From assembly GCA_001899635.1 (NCBI GenBank), contig MKVQ01000015.1, positions 21,223-85,222 on the forward strand: a DNA stretch of 64,000 bases. Direction: 5' to 3'. The notes beneath the pieces were generated by a model that did no database searches, was not told where the DNA came from, and saw only the letters and a program-made list of their open reading frames with translations. The stretch is from Myxococcales bacterium 68-20. Its GTDB lineage: Bacteria > Myxococcota_A > Polyangia > Polyangiales > Polyangiaceae. The translations under genes were made by a program, and so were the position numbers. Below are positions 8,903 to 17,250 of this stretch, piece by piece (positions within the stretch are counted from its first letter, which is position 1; every line of letters begins with the position of its first letter).

Positions 8903-10183
8903 TCAGAGGCTCCAGTAGTGGATTGAGCGGCCCAGCTTCGAAGCCTGGGTATGGAAGGCGCTCTTCACGTCGACGAAGACGCCGCCGTTCCGGAGCGAAG
9001 CGGCGAGCTTGTCGACGCCCATGTCGAGGTACTGCTTGTGCGAGACGGCGAACACGAGGCCGTCGAGGGCGCGGAGCTCGTCGAGGGAGGAGAGCTCGAG
9101 GCCGTACTCGTGGTGGGCGTCCTTGGAGTTCGCGAGCGGGTCGTGGATCATCGCGTTGATCCCGTACTCCCTCAGCTCCGTGATGATGTCCGGCACCTTG
9201 CTGTTCCGGATGTCGTTCACGTCCTCCTTGAAGGAGAGGCCGAGGACACCGATGCGCGCGCCCTTCACGGGGATGTCCGCGTTCACGAGCATCTTCACGA
9301 GGCGCTGGGCGACGAACTTGCCCATGCCGTCGTTGATGCGGCGACCCGCGAGGATGACCTCCGGCTGGTAGCCGAGCTGCTGGGCCTTCATCGTGAGGTA
9401 ATACGGATCGACGCCGATGCAGTGGCCGCCGACGAGGCCGGGACGGAACTTGAGGAAGTTCCACTTCGTCCCCGCCGCCGCCAGGACGTCCATCGTGCGG
9501 ATGCCCATGCGATCGAACACGATCGCGAGCTCGTTCATGAGCGCGATGTTGAGGTCGCGCTGCGTGTTCTCGATCACCTTCGCCGCCTCGGCGACCTTGA
9601 TCGAGGGGGCGCGGTGGACACCTGCGTCGATGATCGCGCCGTAGGCTGCGGAGACGCGCTCGAGCGTATCGGCGTCTTCGCCCGAGACCACCTTCGTGAT
9701 GCGTTCGAGGGTGTGCTCCTTGTCACCGGGGTTGATGCGCTCCGGCGAATAGCCGAGCTTGAAGTCCTTCCGCTCGAGGCCCGAGACCTTGACGAGCTCC
9801 GGCCCGCAGACGTCCTCGGTCACGCCGGGATAGACCGTCGACTCGTAGACGACGACGTCGCCCTTCTTGAGGACCTTGCCGACGGTCCGCGACGCCATCA
9901 CGACGGGCGTGAGGTCGGGGAGGTGGTTCTCGTCCACCGGAGTGGGGACCGCGACGACGAAGAAGGTGCAGCTCGCGAGGTCGTCCACGTTGCTCGTGAA
10001 CTGGAGCGTCGAGGACTTGAGCTCCGCTTCGGCGACCTCCAGGTTCCGGTCGAAGCCGCGCGCGAGCTCCGCAACTTTCTCCTCGTGGATGTCGAAGCCG
10101 ACCGCGCCTGGGAACTTGCGCGCGAAGGCGAGCGCGACGGGAAGCCCCACGTATCCGAGACCGATGATCCCGATCTTCTCCAT
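8903..10183 (-). CDS. Nucleotide-sugar (UDP-HexNAc-type) 6-dehydrogenase
   Basis: The 426-residue product is full length for the UDP-glucose/GDP-mannose dehydrogenase superfamily. It has an N-terminal NAD fold GLGYVGLPVA, VPTPVDENHLPDL, STVYPGVTED and GYSPERINPGDK, the Lys-bearing AAKVIENTQRD (Lys202), the catalytic Cys255 in GGHCIGVDPYYLT and the C-terminal FKEDVNDIRNSK. The ERINPGD and HCIGVDPYYL patterns fit the WbpA/TviB group, which oxidises UDP-GlcNAc or UDP-GalNAc to the uronic acid for capsule or O-antigen. It probably supplies an acidic sugar for surface polysaccharide together with the nearby PHP phosphatase and membrane protein. Confidence 0.92.
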   Translation of the reverse strand: MEKIGIIGLGYVGLPVALAFARKFPGAVGFDIHEEKVAELARGFDRNLEVAEAELKSSTLQFTSNVDDLASCTFFVVAVPTPVDENHLPDLTPVVMASRTVGKVLKKGDVVVYESTVYPGVTEDVCGPELVKVSGLERKDFKLGYSPERINPGDKEHTLERITKVVSGEDADTLERVSAAYGAIIDAGVHRAPSIKVAEAAKVIENTQRDLNIALMNELAIVFDRMGIRTMDVLAAAGTKWNFLKFRPGLVGGHCIGVDPYYLTMKAQQLGYQPEVILAGRRINDGMGKFVAQRLVKMLVNADIPVKGARIGVLGLSFKEDVNDIRNSKVPDIITELREYGINAMIHDPLANSKDAHHEYGLELSSLDELRALDGLVFAVSHKQYLDMGVDKLAASLRNGGVFVDVKSAFHTQASKLGRSIHYWSL

Positions 10184-10331
10184 GTGGGCGTGGTTTCTAT
10201 CAGGCCCTCCGGTGAGGAGCTAGACCGCGTGTAGGACCGTACGCAGCACGTGTTCGCCGAAAACCGATCGGTGTGGCGAGCGCATTCGGTCGCGCGAGCG
10301 CAACGGCGACGTCGGGCCGTGACCGAAGCGG

Positions 10332-11147
10332 TCAGAGTCCGAGGATGCCTTGCGGCCCATCTCTCAGGAGCCGCACGGCCTCCGTCGCGCCGACGCGCTT
10401 CTCGAGTGCTTCGATCGCCTCGACGACGACGGCGGCATCCGAAGGCCGATGCGCGTCCGAGCACGCGGCCTCATAGGCTTCCTCGTCGAGGAGCTTCTCC
10501 GCAGCCTTCCTCGAAGCTCGTCCGTATTTTCCGACGAGCGCGCAGACGTCGAGCAGCAGGCAGGCCCCGGCGTCGAGGAGCGGATCGAGACAACGGTCGT
10601 CCTTCCACACCGGCTCGTAGCGCTCGGGATGAGCGAGGACCGGCCGGAGTCCCGCACGCGCGAGGTCGAAGAACCGATGCTGGAGCTGCGGAGGGAATCC
10701 TCTTGGGTTGAGCTCGACGAGCACGCCCCGCAAGCGGCGCGCGCCCGGCGGGGCGGGGGCACCGCCTCCGGGTCCGCCTCCGCCTCCGCCTTCACATCCA
10801 CTCTCGCGGTGGCGCCGGCCCTCGGTCCCGAGATCGGGGTAGGGGAGGCCCTGTCCCTTCACGAGCCGGCCGAAGACGACGTCATCGAGGAAATGTTCGC
10901 TCGATAGGTGGACGTCCGGCAGCTCTTCGCGCCGTTCGACCAGGTGCGGGCGCATCGAGGCGAAGGCGTGCTCCAAGGCCGGCCGGTCGTTGTCGAACAT
11001 GCCGGGGCGCATGTGGGGCGTGGCGACGACGACGTCGAATCCCGCCGCGCGGAGGCGCCGGAGGAGATCGATGCCTTCCTCCGGCGTCTTCACGCCGTCG
11101 TCGATGCCGGCGATCCAATGGCAGTGCAGGTCGACGAAGCCTCTCAC
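10332..11147 (-). CDS. PHP-domain tyrosine-protein phosphatase (CpsB/CapC/YwqE type)
   Basis: The product has 271 residues from a GTG. It shows the PHP metal motifs in order: DLHCHWIAGIDDG (residues 6-18), ATPHMRPG, a HPERY segment and CSDAH near the C-terminus, which bind a trinuclear metal centre. The family dephosphorylates BY-kinases that control capsule export. Residues around 117-135 form an unusual Gly/Pro/Ala-rich insert with a run of six Gly where other members have a short loop. The neighbours (sugar dehydrogenase on the same strand, MglA-like GTPase divergent 47 bases away) support a polysaccharide role. No BY-kinase lies in the window. Confidence 0.87.
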   Translation of the reverse strand: MRGFVDLHCHWIAGIDDGVKTPEEGIDLLRRLRAAGFDVVVATPHMRPGMFDNDRPALEHAFASMRPHLVERREELPDVHLSSEHFLDDVVFGRLVKGQGLPYPDLGTEGRRHRESGCEGGGGGGPGGGAPAPPGARRLRGVLVELNPRGFPPQLQHRFFDLARAGLRPVLAHPERYEPVWKDDRCLDPLLDAGACLLLDVCALVGKYGRASRKAAEKLLDEEAYEAACSDAHRPSDAAVVVEAIEALEKRVGATEAVRLLRDGPQGILGL

Positions 11148-11194
11148 GTCTGGTCGATACTACCGCGCCAACACCGTGGTACGCTCGCCAACCA

Positions 11195-12580
11195 ATGGCG
11201 TCGGTGAACCCGCACACGCGGGAGCTCGTCTTCAAGCTCGTGTTCTACGGCCCCGGCCTCGGTGGCAAGACCACAACGCTGCAGTACATCCACGCAGCAA
11301 CGAAGCCCGAGCATCGCGGCAAGATGGTGTCCCTCGCGACACCGACGGACCGCACGCTCTACTTCGACTTCCTGCCGATCCGCGTTCCGCGGGTGCGCGG
11401 GATGGCGGTGCGTCTCCAGCTCTTCACCGTCCCGGGGCAGGTCTATTACGCGGCGACGCGGAAGCTCGTTCTGTCCGGCGCGGACGGGATCGTGTTCGTC
11501 GCGGACTCGCAGGCCGGGCGCGCGGAGGTCAATCAGGAGTCGCTCGACGATCTCCACTCCAACCTCGGCGAGCACAATCGCTCGCTCGAGGAGGTCCCGC
11601 ACACGTTCCACTGGAACAAGCGGGATCTCGGAGAGCTCCTCTCGATCGAAGAGCTCGACCGGCGCTTCAACCGCCATGGCGCGCCGTCGCTCGGCACGGT
11701 CGCCACCAAGGGCGAGGGCGTCTTCGAGGGGCTCGAGCGCATCGCCCGACTCGTGCTCAAGGCCTACGAGAAGGACCCCAAGGTTCGCATCGAGGCCACG
11801 AGCGAGATGGCGAAGGACGGCAGCGAGCCACGCATCTCCGAGGAAGGAATCGCCCAGGCGCTCCGCCAGATGGAGACCGCGGGCGTCGAGCCGCCGACGA
11901 AGATCTCGCAGACGGTTCCCGAGACGAGTGTGATCGCGGCCGGTCACCCTGGAGCACGGCCCGACGCGCAGCCGAGCGAGAAACCGAAGAGCGATCGCGT
12001 CGACGACGGCGGCACGAAGAGCGACAAGCCGGCGCCGAACAAGCCGATCCGGAGCGACAAGCCGATCTCCGTCCGGACCTCCGAGGCGAAGCTCGTTCAG
12101 GACTCCGGCGCGTGGACGCGCTTCACCCTCGGCGACTCCCCCGGCCCCTCCGTCGAGCCGGCGCAGGCCGCGCACGGTCCCTCCGTCGAGGCGCCACCGC
12201 CCGTCGTCCTCCCCGTGCAGAGCGGGGACGGCGCGCCGATCTTCTCGCTCGCGGACCTCTGGCCCGAGTCGGAGCGCGACCGGGTTCGTCAGGCCGAAGC
12301 GATGCTCGCCGCGCGGGACGCGGTCAACGCGATCCTCGCCTGCGACGTCCTCGTCACTCGCGTCCTCGCTTCCGCGGCCGGCCTGGTCGGGACGCTCGAT
12401 GCGCCGCGCGATCCCGCGCTCGTGTCGCTGCTGCTGGGTCTCGACGGCGGGCGGTACCTGCACTTCCGCACCGTCGTCCGCGCCGCGCGCCATCGCGAGT
12501 CGGTCACGATGAAGGACGCGTACGAGTGCTTCACGTTCTCGATCGAGGCGCGTCGCGCGCGCGAAGCACTGCGCCGTTGA
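11195..12580 (+). CDS. MglA-like small GTPase with long C-terminal extension
   Basis: The product has 461 residues. Residues 1-195 closely resemble the polarity GTPase MglA of Myxococcus: FYGPGLGGKTT P-loop (residues 17-27, with G where MglA has C), TDRTLYFDFLP, TVPGQVYYAATRKL as switch II, VFVADSQ, and WNKRD for guanine specificity. MglA is only about 195 residues long. The extra roughly 265 residues comprise a charged Pro/Ser/Lys-rich linker (about 200-340) and a compact helical C-terminal domain (about 345-461) of unknown type. MglA-type proteins switch cell polarity and motility with an MglB-type GAP, which is not seen nearby. The gene is divergent from the PHP phosphatase. Confidence 0.9.
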   Translation: MASVNPHTRELVFKLVFYGPGLGGKTTTLQYIHAATKPEHRGKMVSLATPTDRTLYFDFLPIRVPRVRGMAVRLQLFTVPGQVYYAATRKLVLSGADGIVFVADSQAGRAEVNQESLDDLHSNLGEHNRSLEEVPHTFHWNKRDLGELLSIEELDRRFNRHGAPSLGTVATKGEGVFEGLERIARLVLKAYEKDPKVRIEATSEMAKDGSEPRISEEGIAQALRQMETAGVEPPTKISQTVPETSVIAAGHPGARPDAQPSEKPKSDRVDDGGTKSDKPAPNKPIRSDKPISVRTSEAKLVQDSGAWTRFTLGDSPGPSVEPAQAAHGPSVEAPPPVVLPVQSGDGAPIFSLADLWPESERDRVRQAEAMLAARDAVNAILACDVLVTRVLASAAGLVGTLDAPRDPALVSLLLGLDGGRYLHFRTVVRAARHRESVTMKDAYECFTFSIEARRAREALRR

Positions 12581-12640
12581 ACGACCGGACCTGATCGCGC
12601 ATTCGACCGCGCCGAAGGCGCATCTCTGCGGGGGGGCATC

Positions 12641-12670
12641 CACTGCAGGTGGTTGGGGCGCGAGCCCCAA
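12641..12670. repeat. Dispersed hairpin element, copy B, between convergent genes
   Basis: CACTGCAGGTGGTTGGGG (12641-12658) is the reverse complement of the 18-base unit at 4739-4756 with one mismatch. Its end forms a perfect 7-base stem TTGGGGC/GCCCCAA with loop GCGA (12653-12670). It lies between the ends of the convergent GTPase and kinase genes, where it may act as a bidirectional terminator; no T tract is present. Confidence 0.65.
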
Positions 12671-12731
12671 AGCGCGTTTGGCTCGTTCCTTCCGGCGTGC
12701 GCGCTCGTCGTCGTCGTCGAGGGCTGGGTGG

Positions 12732-15146
12732 TCAGGCTTCGAGCCTGGCCGCGCGGGCGCGGAGGTCCGGCGGCCAGCCCTGCGTCGCGTGATCGAGGAT
12801 CTGCCTCGCATGTTCGGGGGCGAGCACGAGCAGTCCTCGCGCGAGGCCGAAGGCGAGCTCGACGTCGTCGGTCGTCGCCAGGTGCGTGCACCGGCGCAGG
12901 CGCTCTGCGAGCAGGCCGGCCGAGACGTGGCGGGCATCGCCTCGCGCCTGCATCATCGCCCGCACCGCGCCGAGCCGCATGTTTCTTCGCCGAGCGCGAT
13001 CGAGGATGGTCGCGATGAGACGGGGTGTGTGCTCGTCGGTGATGCCGAGCTCCGCGAGCGCGGCGAGCGCGGCGAGCGCCACGTCCTCGGCGGGATGCTC
13101 GAGAAGACCGAGGATGATCGCCCGCGACCGCTCCTGCCAGAGGGCTGGCAGCGCGGCGACCGCCACGCGCGCCAGTGTCGGGTGGCTCGACAACGCGTAA
13201 GAGGCGACGAGCGCCCCGAGCGACTCGTCGGCGCTCGCCGGTAACGAGACGAGGAGGTCCTCCGCGATGTCGATCGCGCCCGGCGTCCCGAGGCGGTCGG
13301 CGAGGCGCTCGAGCCCGCCGCGGAGGATCGGCAGCCCCGACGGACCGATTCCGCGAAGCGCTCTCGTGAAGCGTGCGCGCGCCTCGGCGTCGCCTTGTCG
13401 AACGCGTGCCGAGTAGAGCGCATGCGCCCCGAACGTGCCCGCCGTGTGCAGGAGGCGCTCGCCGGTCGCGTCCCCCGCGGCGAGCACGCGCTGAGCGACC
13501 GGCGCAAGAACGCTCGGGTCGCGGAGGACGCGGAGGAGCGCCTTCGAGAGCGCCGCGCGTGAGCCCGGGATCTCGGGGCCCTCGGTCGCGAGGACATCGA
13601 GCGTGCTCGCGAGGCGCCAGAGCGTCTCGACGGCTTGGGCTTGCGCGAGCTCGCGGATCGCCGCTTCGAGCGGCGCGACGAGCTCGGCGAACGCGCGGGG
13701 GTCGGCGGTGTTGACGAGCCGACGCATGAACGCGCTCGGATCGTTCGTGAGCTCGGAGCGGGGCGACGCCGGGCTATCGAGCTCGATCGACGCTCCGTGG
13801 ATGAGCCACCCTGGGGACGACGCCGGCATGCCGTCCCCGGTCGTGCGCGGCGGTGGTGCTGCCGAGCTCAGCTGGAAGCGCTGGTAGCGCCCGCTCAGCG
13901 AGACCGGCGGCTTGTCGAGGAGGTCGCGAAGCGCTGCGCGAAGGTCGCGCATGCTCACGAAGCGCGCGTTCCGGTCCTTCGCGAGGGCGCGGAGGATGAT
14001 GGCATCGAGCCGAGGGTCGAGGTCCCTCGCGCGTTGCGACGGCGGCGGGACCGGCGCTTCACGCTGCATATGCAGGATCGTCCGCACGTCGCTGTTCGAG
14101 AACGGGACGTCGCCTGTGATGAGCTCGTACATGACGATGCCCAGCGCGTAGACGTCGCTTCGTGCGTCGAGCTCGGAGGCAGTGGTCTGCTCCGGGGACA
14201 TGTATTCGGGCGTGCCCTGGAAGCGTCGCGTCTCCTCGGCGACCGCGCCCTGCGCAATCCCGAAGTCGCAGACCTTCACGATCTCCATCGCGTTGCCGTC
14301 GTCGTCCGAGCCCTGGAGGATGACGAGGTTCTCCGGCTTCACGTCCTTGTGGACGATGTTGCGCGCGTGCGCGTGCGCGAGCCCGGCGCAGACCTGCGAG
14401 GCGAGACGGACCACGCGGTCCGCATCGAGGCGCCCCTCACGTTCGAGGATGCCGCGAAGGCCGACGCCGTCGAGGTACTCCATCACGAGGTAGAGGAGGC
14501 CGTCCGGCTCCTGCCCGAAGTCGAGCACGCGGGTGATGTTCGGGTGATCGAGTCGGCTCGCCGCGAGCGCCTCGGCATGGAAGCGGCGCCCGAAGTCGGC
14601 GTCGCTCTGGAAGGTGTCGTGGAGGACCTTCACCGCCACAGGCATCTGCAGCTCGCGGTGCCGCGCGCGATAGACGGCGCCAACGCCGCCGCCACCGATG
14701 AGCGACTCGATCTCGAGCTTGCCGTTCGCGAGGCGCCGGCCGACGAGGTCGGACGCGCTGGCGGCCGTGCACTCTCTTCCTTCGAGATCCGCGGTGTGTC
14801 GGTCCGAGAGCTCGTGGTTCGTCGCGTGTCGGGCGCGGAGCGCGGTCGGTCGTTCGGTCGCAGCTCGGAGGAGCGGTGCGGACTCGGGTTGGCGAACGCG
14901 CAGCTGGAGCGGGAAGCCCTGGGGCGTCGGCGGTCCGACGGGATCCGCGAGGAGCCTGAGCGGCTCGGTCGCTCCGGGAGAGTAGACCTCGAGCGTGTGA
15001 GTGGACCGATCGACGGGTGCCGTCAGCAACGGCACATAGGCGACCTGTCCGGCGAGCGCGATGCCTTCCAGGAAGGCCCTCGACGCGTCGTCCGCCAGAT
15101 CCGCCACAAGCATGGGGAGCGAGCCGTGCGATGCAACTGACTTCAC
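12732..15146 (-). CDS. Ser/Thr protein kinase with N-terminal accessory domain and C-terminal HEAT-like repeats
   Basis: The frame is open from a TTG at 15185, but that codon sits inside a -35-like TTGACA, so the GTG at 15146 (804 residues) or ATG at 15113 is more likely. The first 110-130 residues are beta-rich (VAYVPLLTAPVDR, THTLEVYSPG), resembling a PilZ-type fold by inference. A kinase domain follows: glycine loop IGGGGVGAVYRA, VAVKVL Lys, HKDVKPEN catalytic loop (Lys for the usual Arg), CDFGIAQ and PEYMSPEQ. The last 330 residues are Ala/Leu-rich helical repeats (VALAALAALAELG type), as in HEAT scaffolds. There is no membrane helix, so it is probably cytosolic. Confidence 0.85.
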   Translation of the reverse strand: MKSVASHGSLPMLVADLADDASRAFLEGIALAGQVAYVPLLTAPVDRSTHTLEVYSPGATEPLRLLADPVGPPTPQGFPLQLRVRQPESAPLLRAATERPTALRARHATNHELSDRHTADLEGRECTAASASDLVGRRLANGKLEIESLIGGGGVGAVYRARHRELQMPVAVKVLHDTFQSDADFGRRFHAEALAASRLDHPNITRVLDFGQEPDGLLYLVMEYLDGVGLRGILEREGRLDADRVVRLASQVCAGLAHAHARNIVHKDVKPENLVILQGSDDDGNAMEIVKVCDFGIAQGAVAEETRRFQGTPEYMSPEQTTASELDARSDVYALGIVMYELITGDVPFSNSDVRTILHMQREAPVPPPSQRARDLDPRLDAIILRALAKDRNARFVSMRDLRAALRDLLDKPPVSLSGRYQRFQLSSAAPPPRTTGDGMPASSPGWLIHGASIELDSPASPRSELTNDPSAFMRRLVNTADPRAFAELVAPLEAAIRELAQAQAVETLWRLASTLDVLATEGPEIPGSRAALSKALLRVLRDPSVLAPVAQRVLAAGDATGERLLHTAGTFGAHALYSARVRQGDAEARARFTRALRGIGPSGLPILRGGLERLADRLGTPGAIDIAEDLLVSLPASADESLGALVASYALSSHPTLARVAVAALPALWQERSRAIILGLLEHPAEDVALAALAALAELGITDEHTPRLIATILDRARRRNMRLGAVRAMMQARGDARHVSAGLLAERLRRCTHLATTDDVELAFGLARGLLVLAPEHARQILDHATQGWPPDLRARAARLEA

Positions 15147-15157
15147 GAAGCCGTCCC

Positions 15158-15185
15158 ACGTTATTGCAACACGAAGGGGTGTCAA
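15158..15185 (-). promoter_or_regulatory. Putative sigma70-type promoter of the HEAT-repeat kinase
   Basis: Reading the minus strand, TTGACA (15185-15180) and TAACGT (15163-15158) are separated by 16 bases, directly before the preferred GTG start at 15146. The -35 box is a perfect consensus; the -10 box is weak. Confidence 0.35.
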
Positions 15186-15211
15186 CGACGCGCGCGTGAC
15201 GAAGCGCTGCT

Positions 15212-15237
15212 TCGATTCGAGCTTTTGCTCGAATCGA
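15212..15237. other. Perfect 11-base inverted repeat (hairpin or operator)
   Basis: TCGATTCGAGC (15212-15222) and GCTCGAATCGA (15227-15237) pair perfectly around a TTTT loop. The site lies after the aldehyde dehydrogenase stop and before the kinase promoter on the same strand. It could end transcription (although no T tract follows on the minus strand) or bind a dimeric regulator. Confidence 0.55.
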
Positions 15238-15274
15238 TGCGCACGTGCGAACGATCGATCGCCGCGTCCTGGAT

Positions 15275-16828
15275 CTAGAGCAGCTCGCGGATGCGCCGAA
15301 CGACGCCGCCGCGTCCGAAGACGGCGCGGAAGAGGCGCATCTGCCAGCGGTACTTCTTGCTCGAGTACGGGAACCAGGTCGGGTCCGACGCCGGCTCCGG
15401 GAGTCGGCCCGTGAACACATGGCGGACCTCGGCCATGTCACGCAGCGCGTCGTCGCCGTGGACACGGCCGAAGCCGCTCTGCTTCGTCCCGCCGAACGGC
15501 GCTTCGACGGCGCCGTAGTTGATGAGGACATCGTTCACGACGACGCTGCCCGCCTCGATCCGCTGCGCGAGTCGCTTGCCCTTCTCGCGATCCTTCGTGA
15601 ACACGTAGGCGTTGAGCCCGAGGTGGGAGTCGTTGGCGAGGCGCACGGCCTCGTCCTCGGACGTCACCTTCTGGATCGGCACGATCGGTCCGAAGATCTC
15701 CTCCTTCATCACCGTCATCGTGTGATCGCAGGCCGCGAGCACCGTCGGCTCGAAGAACTGGCCGGGGCCGGGGAGGCGCCTGCCGCCGGTGATGATGCGC
15801 GCGCCCTTCTTCACGGCGTCGTCGATGTGCTTCTCGGCGATCTCGATCTGCTTCGGGAAGATGATCGCGCCGACCTCGACGGCGTCCGTCATCGGATCGC
15901 CCTGCCGGAGCTTCTCGGTCAGCTCGCGGACGCGGTCGACGAGCTGATCGTGGATCGCCTCGTGCGCATAGACACGCTCGACGGAGATGCAGACCTGACC
16001 GGAGTTGACGAAGCCGCCGAAGACGATGGCGTTCGCGGTCCGTTCGACGTCGCAGTCGGCGCACGCGATCAGCGGGGCCTTGCCGCCGAGCTCGATCACG
16101 CACGGGACGAGGTTCGCTCCGCAGGCCGCGGCGACGCGCTTTCCGGTCTCGACGCCGCCGGTGAAGATCAGCTTCTGGATGCCGCCTTCGATGAGGGCCT
16201 GGCCGACGTCGCCACGACCGTGCACCACGCCGAAGAGGTCCTCCGGCAGACCGGTCGCGTCGAAGATCTCCTTCGCCTTCTGGACCGAGAGCGGGGTGAC
16301 CTCACTCGGCTTCACGATGACCGCGCTGCCGGTGACGAGCGCAGCGAAGACGTCGGCCATCGGGATCACGAACGGGAAGTTCCAGGGCGAGATGACGCCG
16401 ACGACGCCGCGCGGGTGATGGTGGAGAACGCTCTTCTTGTGCTTGAGGAGGTGGAGCGGCAGCTCGCGCGGCGCGAGGATCCGAGGCGCGTTCTTGCAGT
16501 AGTAGGTGAGCTGATCAACCGCGATCATCACCTCGTGGCCGAGCGCATCGGCACGCGGCTTTCCGCACTCGCGGCTCACGACGTCGACGATCTCGTCGGC
16601 CCGTTCGACCAGCGCATCGCGGAACCGGAGGAGGCGGGTGCAGCGCTCCTCCACCGGTAGGACGCCCCAGGCCGCCTGGGCTTTCTTCGCGCGCGCGATC
16701 GCTTTCGTCACGTCGTCGGCCGACGCGATGGGCACCACGCCGAGCAGCTCACCCGTCGCGGGCTCCCAGCTCTCGAGCGTGCGATGTTGATGGATGCCGT
16801 TCGTGTCGATCGGGTGAAGCGCGCCCAT
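15275..16828 (-). CDS. NAD(P)-dependent aldehyde dehydrogenase superfamily enzyme
   Basis: The 517-residue product has every catalytic element: SPWNFPF with Asn150, IVKPSE for cofactor binding, FTGGVETGK, ELGGKAP with Glu246, NSGQVCIS with the nucleophile Cys280, and EEIFGP. The length and the C-terminal extension (WQMRLFRAVFGRGG) match the class 3-like/succinate-semialdehyde branch, which oxidises aliphatic or aromatic aldehydes to acids. The basic amphipathic tail resembles the membrane-associating tail of fatty-aldehyde dehydrogenases. The neighbouring gloA suggests aldehyde detoxification, though they are probably separate transcripts. Substrate not determined. Confidence 0.92.
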   Translation of the reverse strand: MGALHPIDTNGIHQHRTLESWEPATGELLGVVPIASADDVTKAIARAKKAQAAWGVLPVEERCTRLLRFRDALVERADEIVDVVSRECGKPRADALGHEVMIAVDQLTYYCKNAPRILAPRELPLHLLKHKKSVLHHHPRGVVGVISPWNFPFVIPMADVFAALVTGSAVIVKPSEVTPLSVQKAKEIFDATGLPEDLFGVVHGRGDVGQALIEGGIQKLIFTGGVETGKRVAAACGANLVPCVIELGGKAPLIACADCDVERTANAIVFGGFVNSGQVCISVERVYAHEAIHDQLVDRVRELTEKLRQGDPMTDAVEVGAIIFPKQIEIAEKHIDDAVKKGARIITGGRRLPGPGQFFEPTVLAACDHTMTVMKEEIFGPIVPIQKVTSEDEAVRLANDSHLGLNAYVFTKDREKGKRLAQRIEAGSVVVNDVLINYGAVEAPFGGTKQSGFGRVHGDDALRDMAEVRHVFTGRLPEPASDPTWFPYSSKKYRWQMRLFRAVFGRGGVVRRIRELL

Positions 16829-16970
16829 GGCGGCACCGTAGCCGACGAGCCCGCGCGCCGTAAACGCCGGGCCACGCGCGCCACGAACAGCGGTTTACAG
16901 CCGACGCGGCGACCGCGCATTCCCCCGTGAATCACAGGCGCTCGTCTCGCGCGAAGGCGGCACGAGCTTT

Positions 16971-17015
16971 GCGGGGGAGCGACCGCGACACGAGCGGTCG
17001 CGGTCGTTTCCCCGC
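16971..17015. other. Two-part stem-loop
   Basis: CGACCGCGA (16980-16988) pairs with TCGCGGTCG (16998-17006) around a 9-base loop. Outside it, GCGGGG (16971-16976) pairs with CCCCGC (17010-17015). No T tract follows on either strand, so a simple intrinsic terminator is not shown. Confidence 0.5.
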
Positions 17016-17112
17016 GACGGCTCCTCTCCCTCCTCTTTGTCGCCGCGAGCGGGCTGGTTCGCGGCGACCCCTGCTTCCTTCTCTTGCCTCCTTCTTCTCC
17101 TCTTTGCCTACC

Positions 17113-17140
17113 GCTCGTCGCTCGTCGCTCGTCGCTCGTC
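17113..17140. repeat. Simple repeat, four copies of GCTCGTC
   Basis: Four perfect 7-base copies lie in tandem outside any gene. Copy number may vary by slippage. Confidence 0.8.
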
Positions 17141-17147
17141 GCACCGA

Positions 17148-17169
17148 TCCTCTCTCCGTGGAGAGAGGA
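17148..17169. other. Perfect 10-base palindrome after gloA
   Basis: TCCTCTCTCC (17148-17157) and GGAGAGAGGA (17160-17169) are perfect complements around GT. The site lies 82 bases past the gloA stop on the minus strand, so a transcript hairpin ending gloA is possible; no T tract is seen. Confidence 0.5.
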
Positions 17170-17250
17170 CGGCGCCGAGCCAGGAGACGAGCCGCGGGGT
17201 CGTCTCGCTGGCTTCCTGAACCCGCTCGGGTCGTCGCTTCCGTGCGCGAG

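Larger units (their letters stand above)
16829..17250. other. Intergenic region rich in inverted and simple repeats
   Basis: No coding frame is convincing in this 422-base gap between two minus-strand genes. It holds three structured elements listed separately: an extended stem-loop, a 7-base simple repeat and a 10-base perfect palindrome. The promoter of the aldehyde dehydrogenase gene should lie at its left end. Confidence 0.5.
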
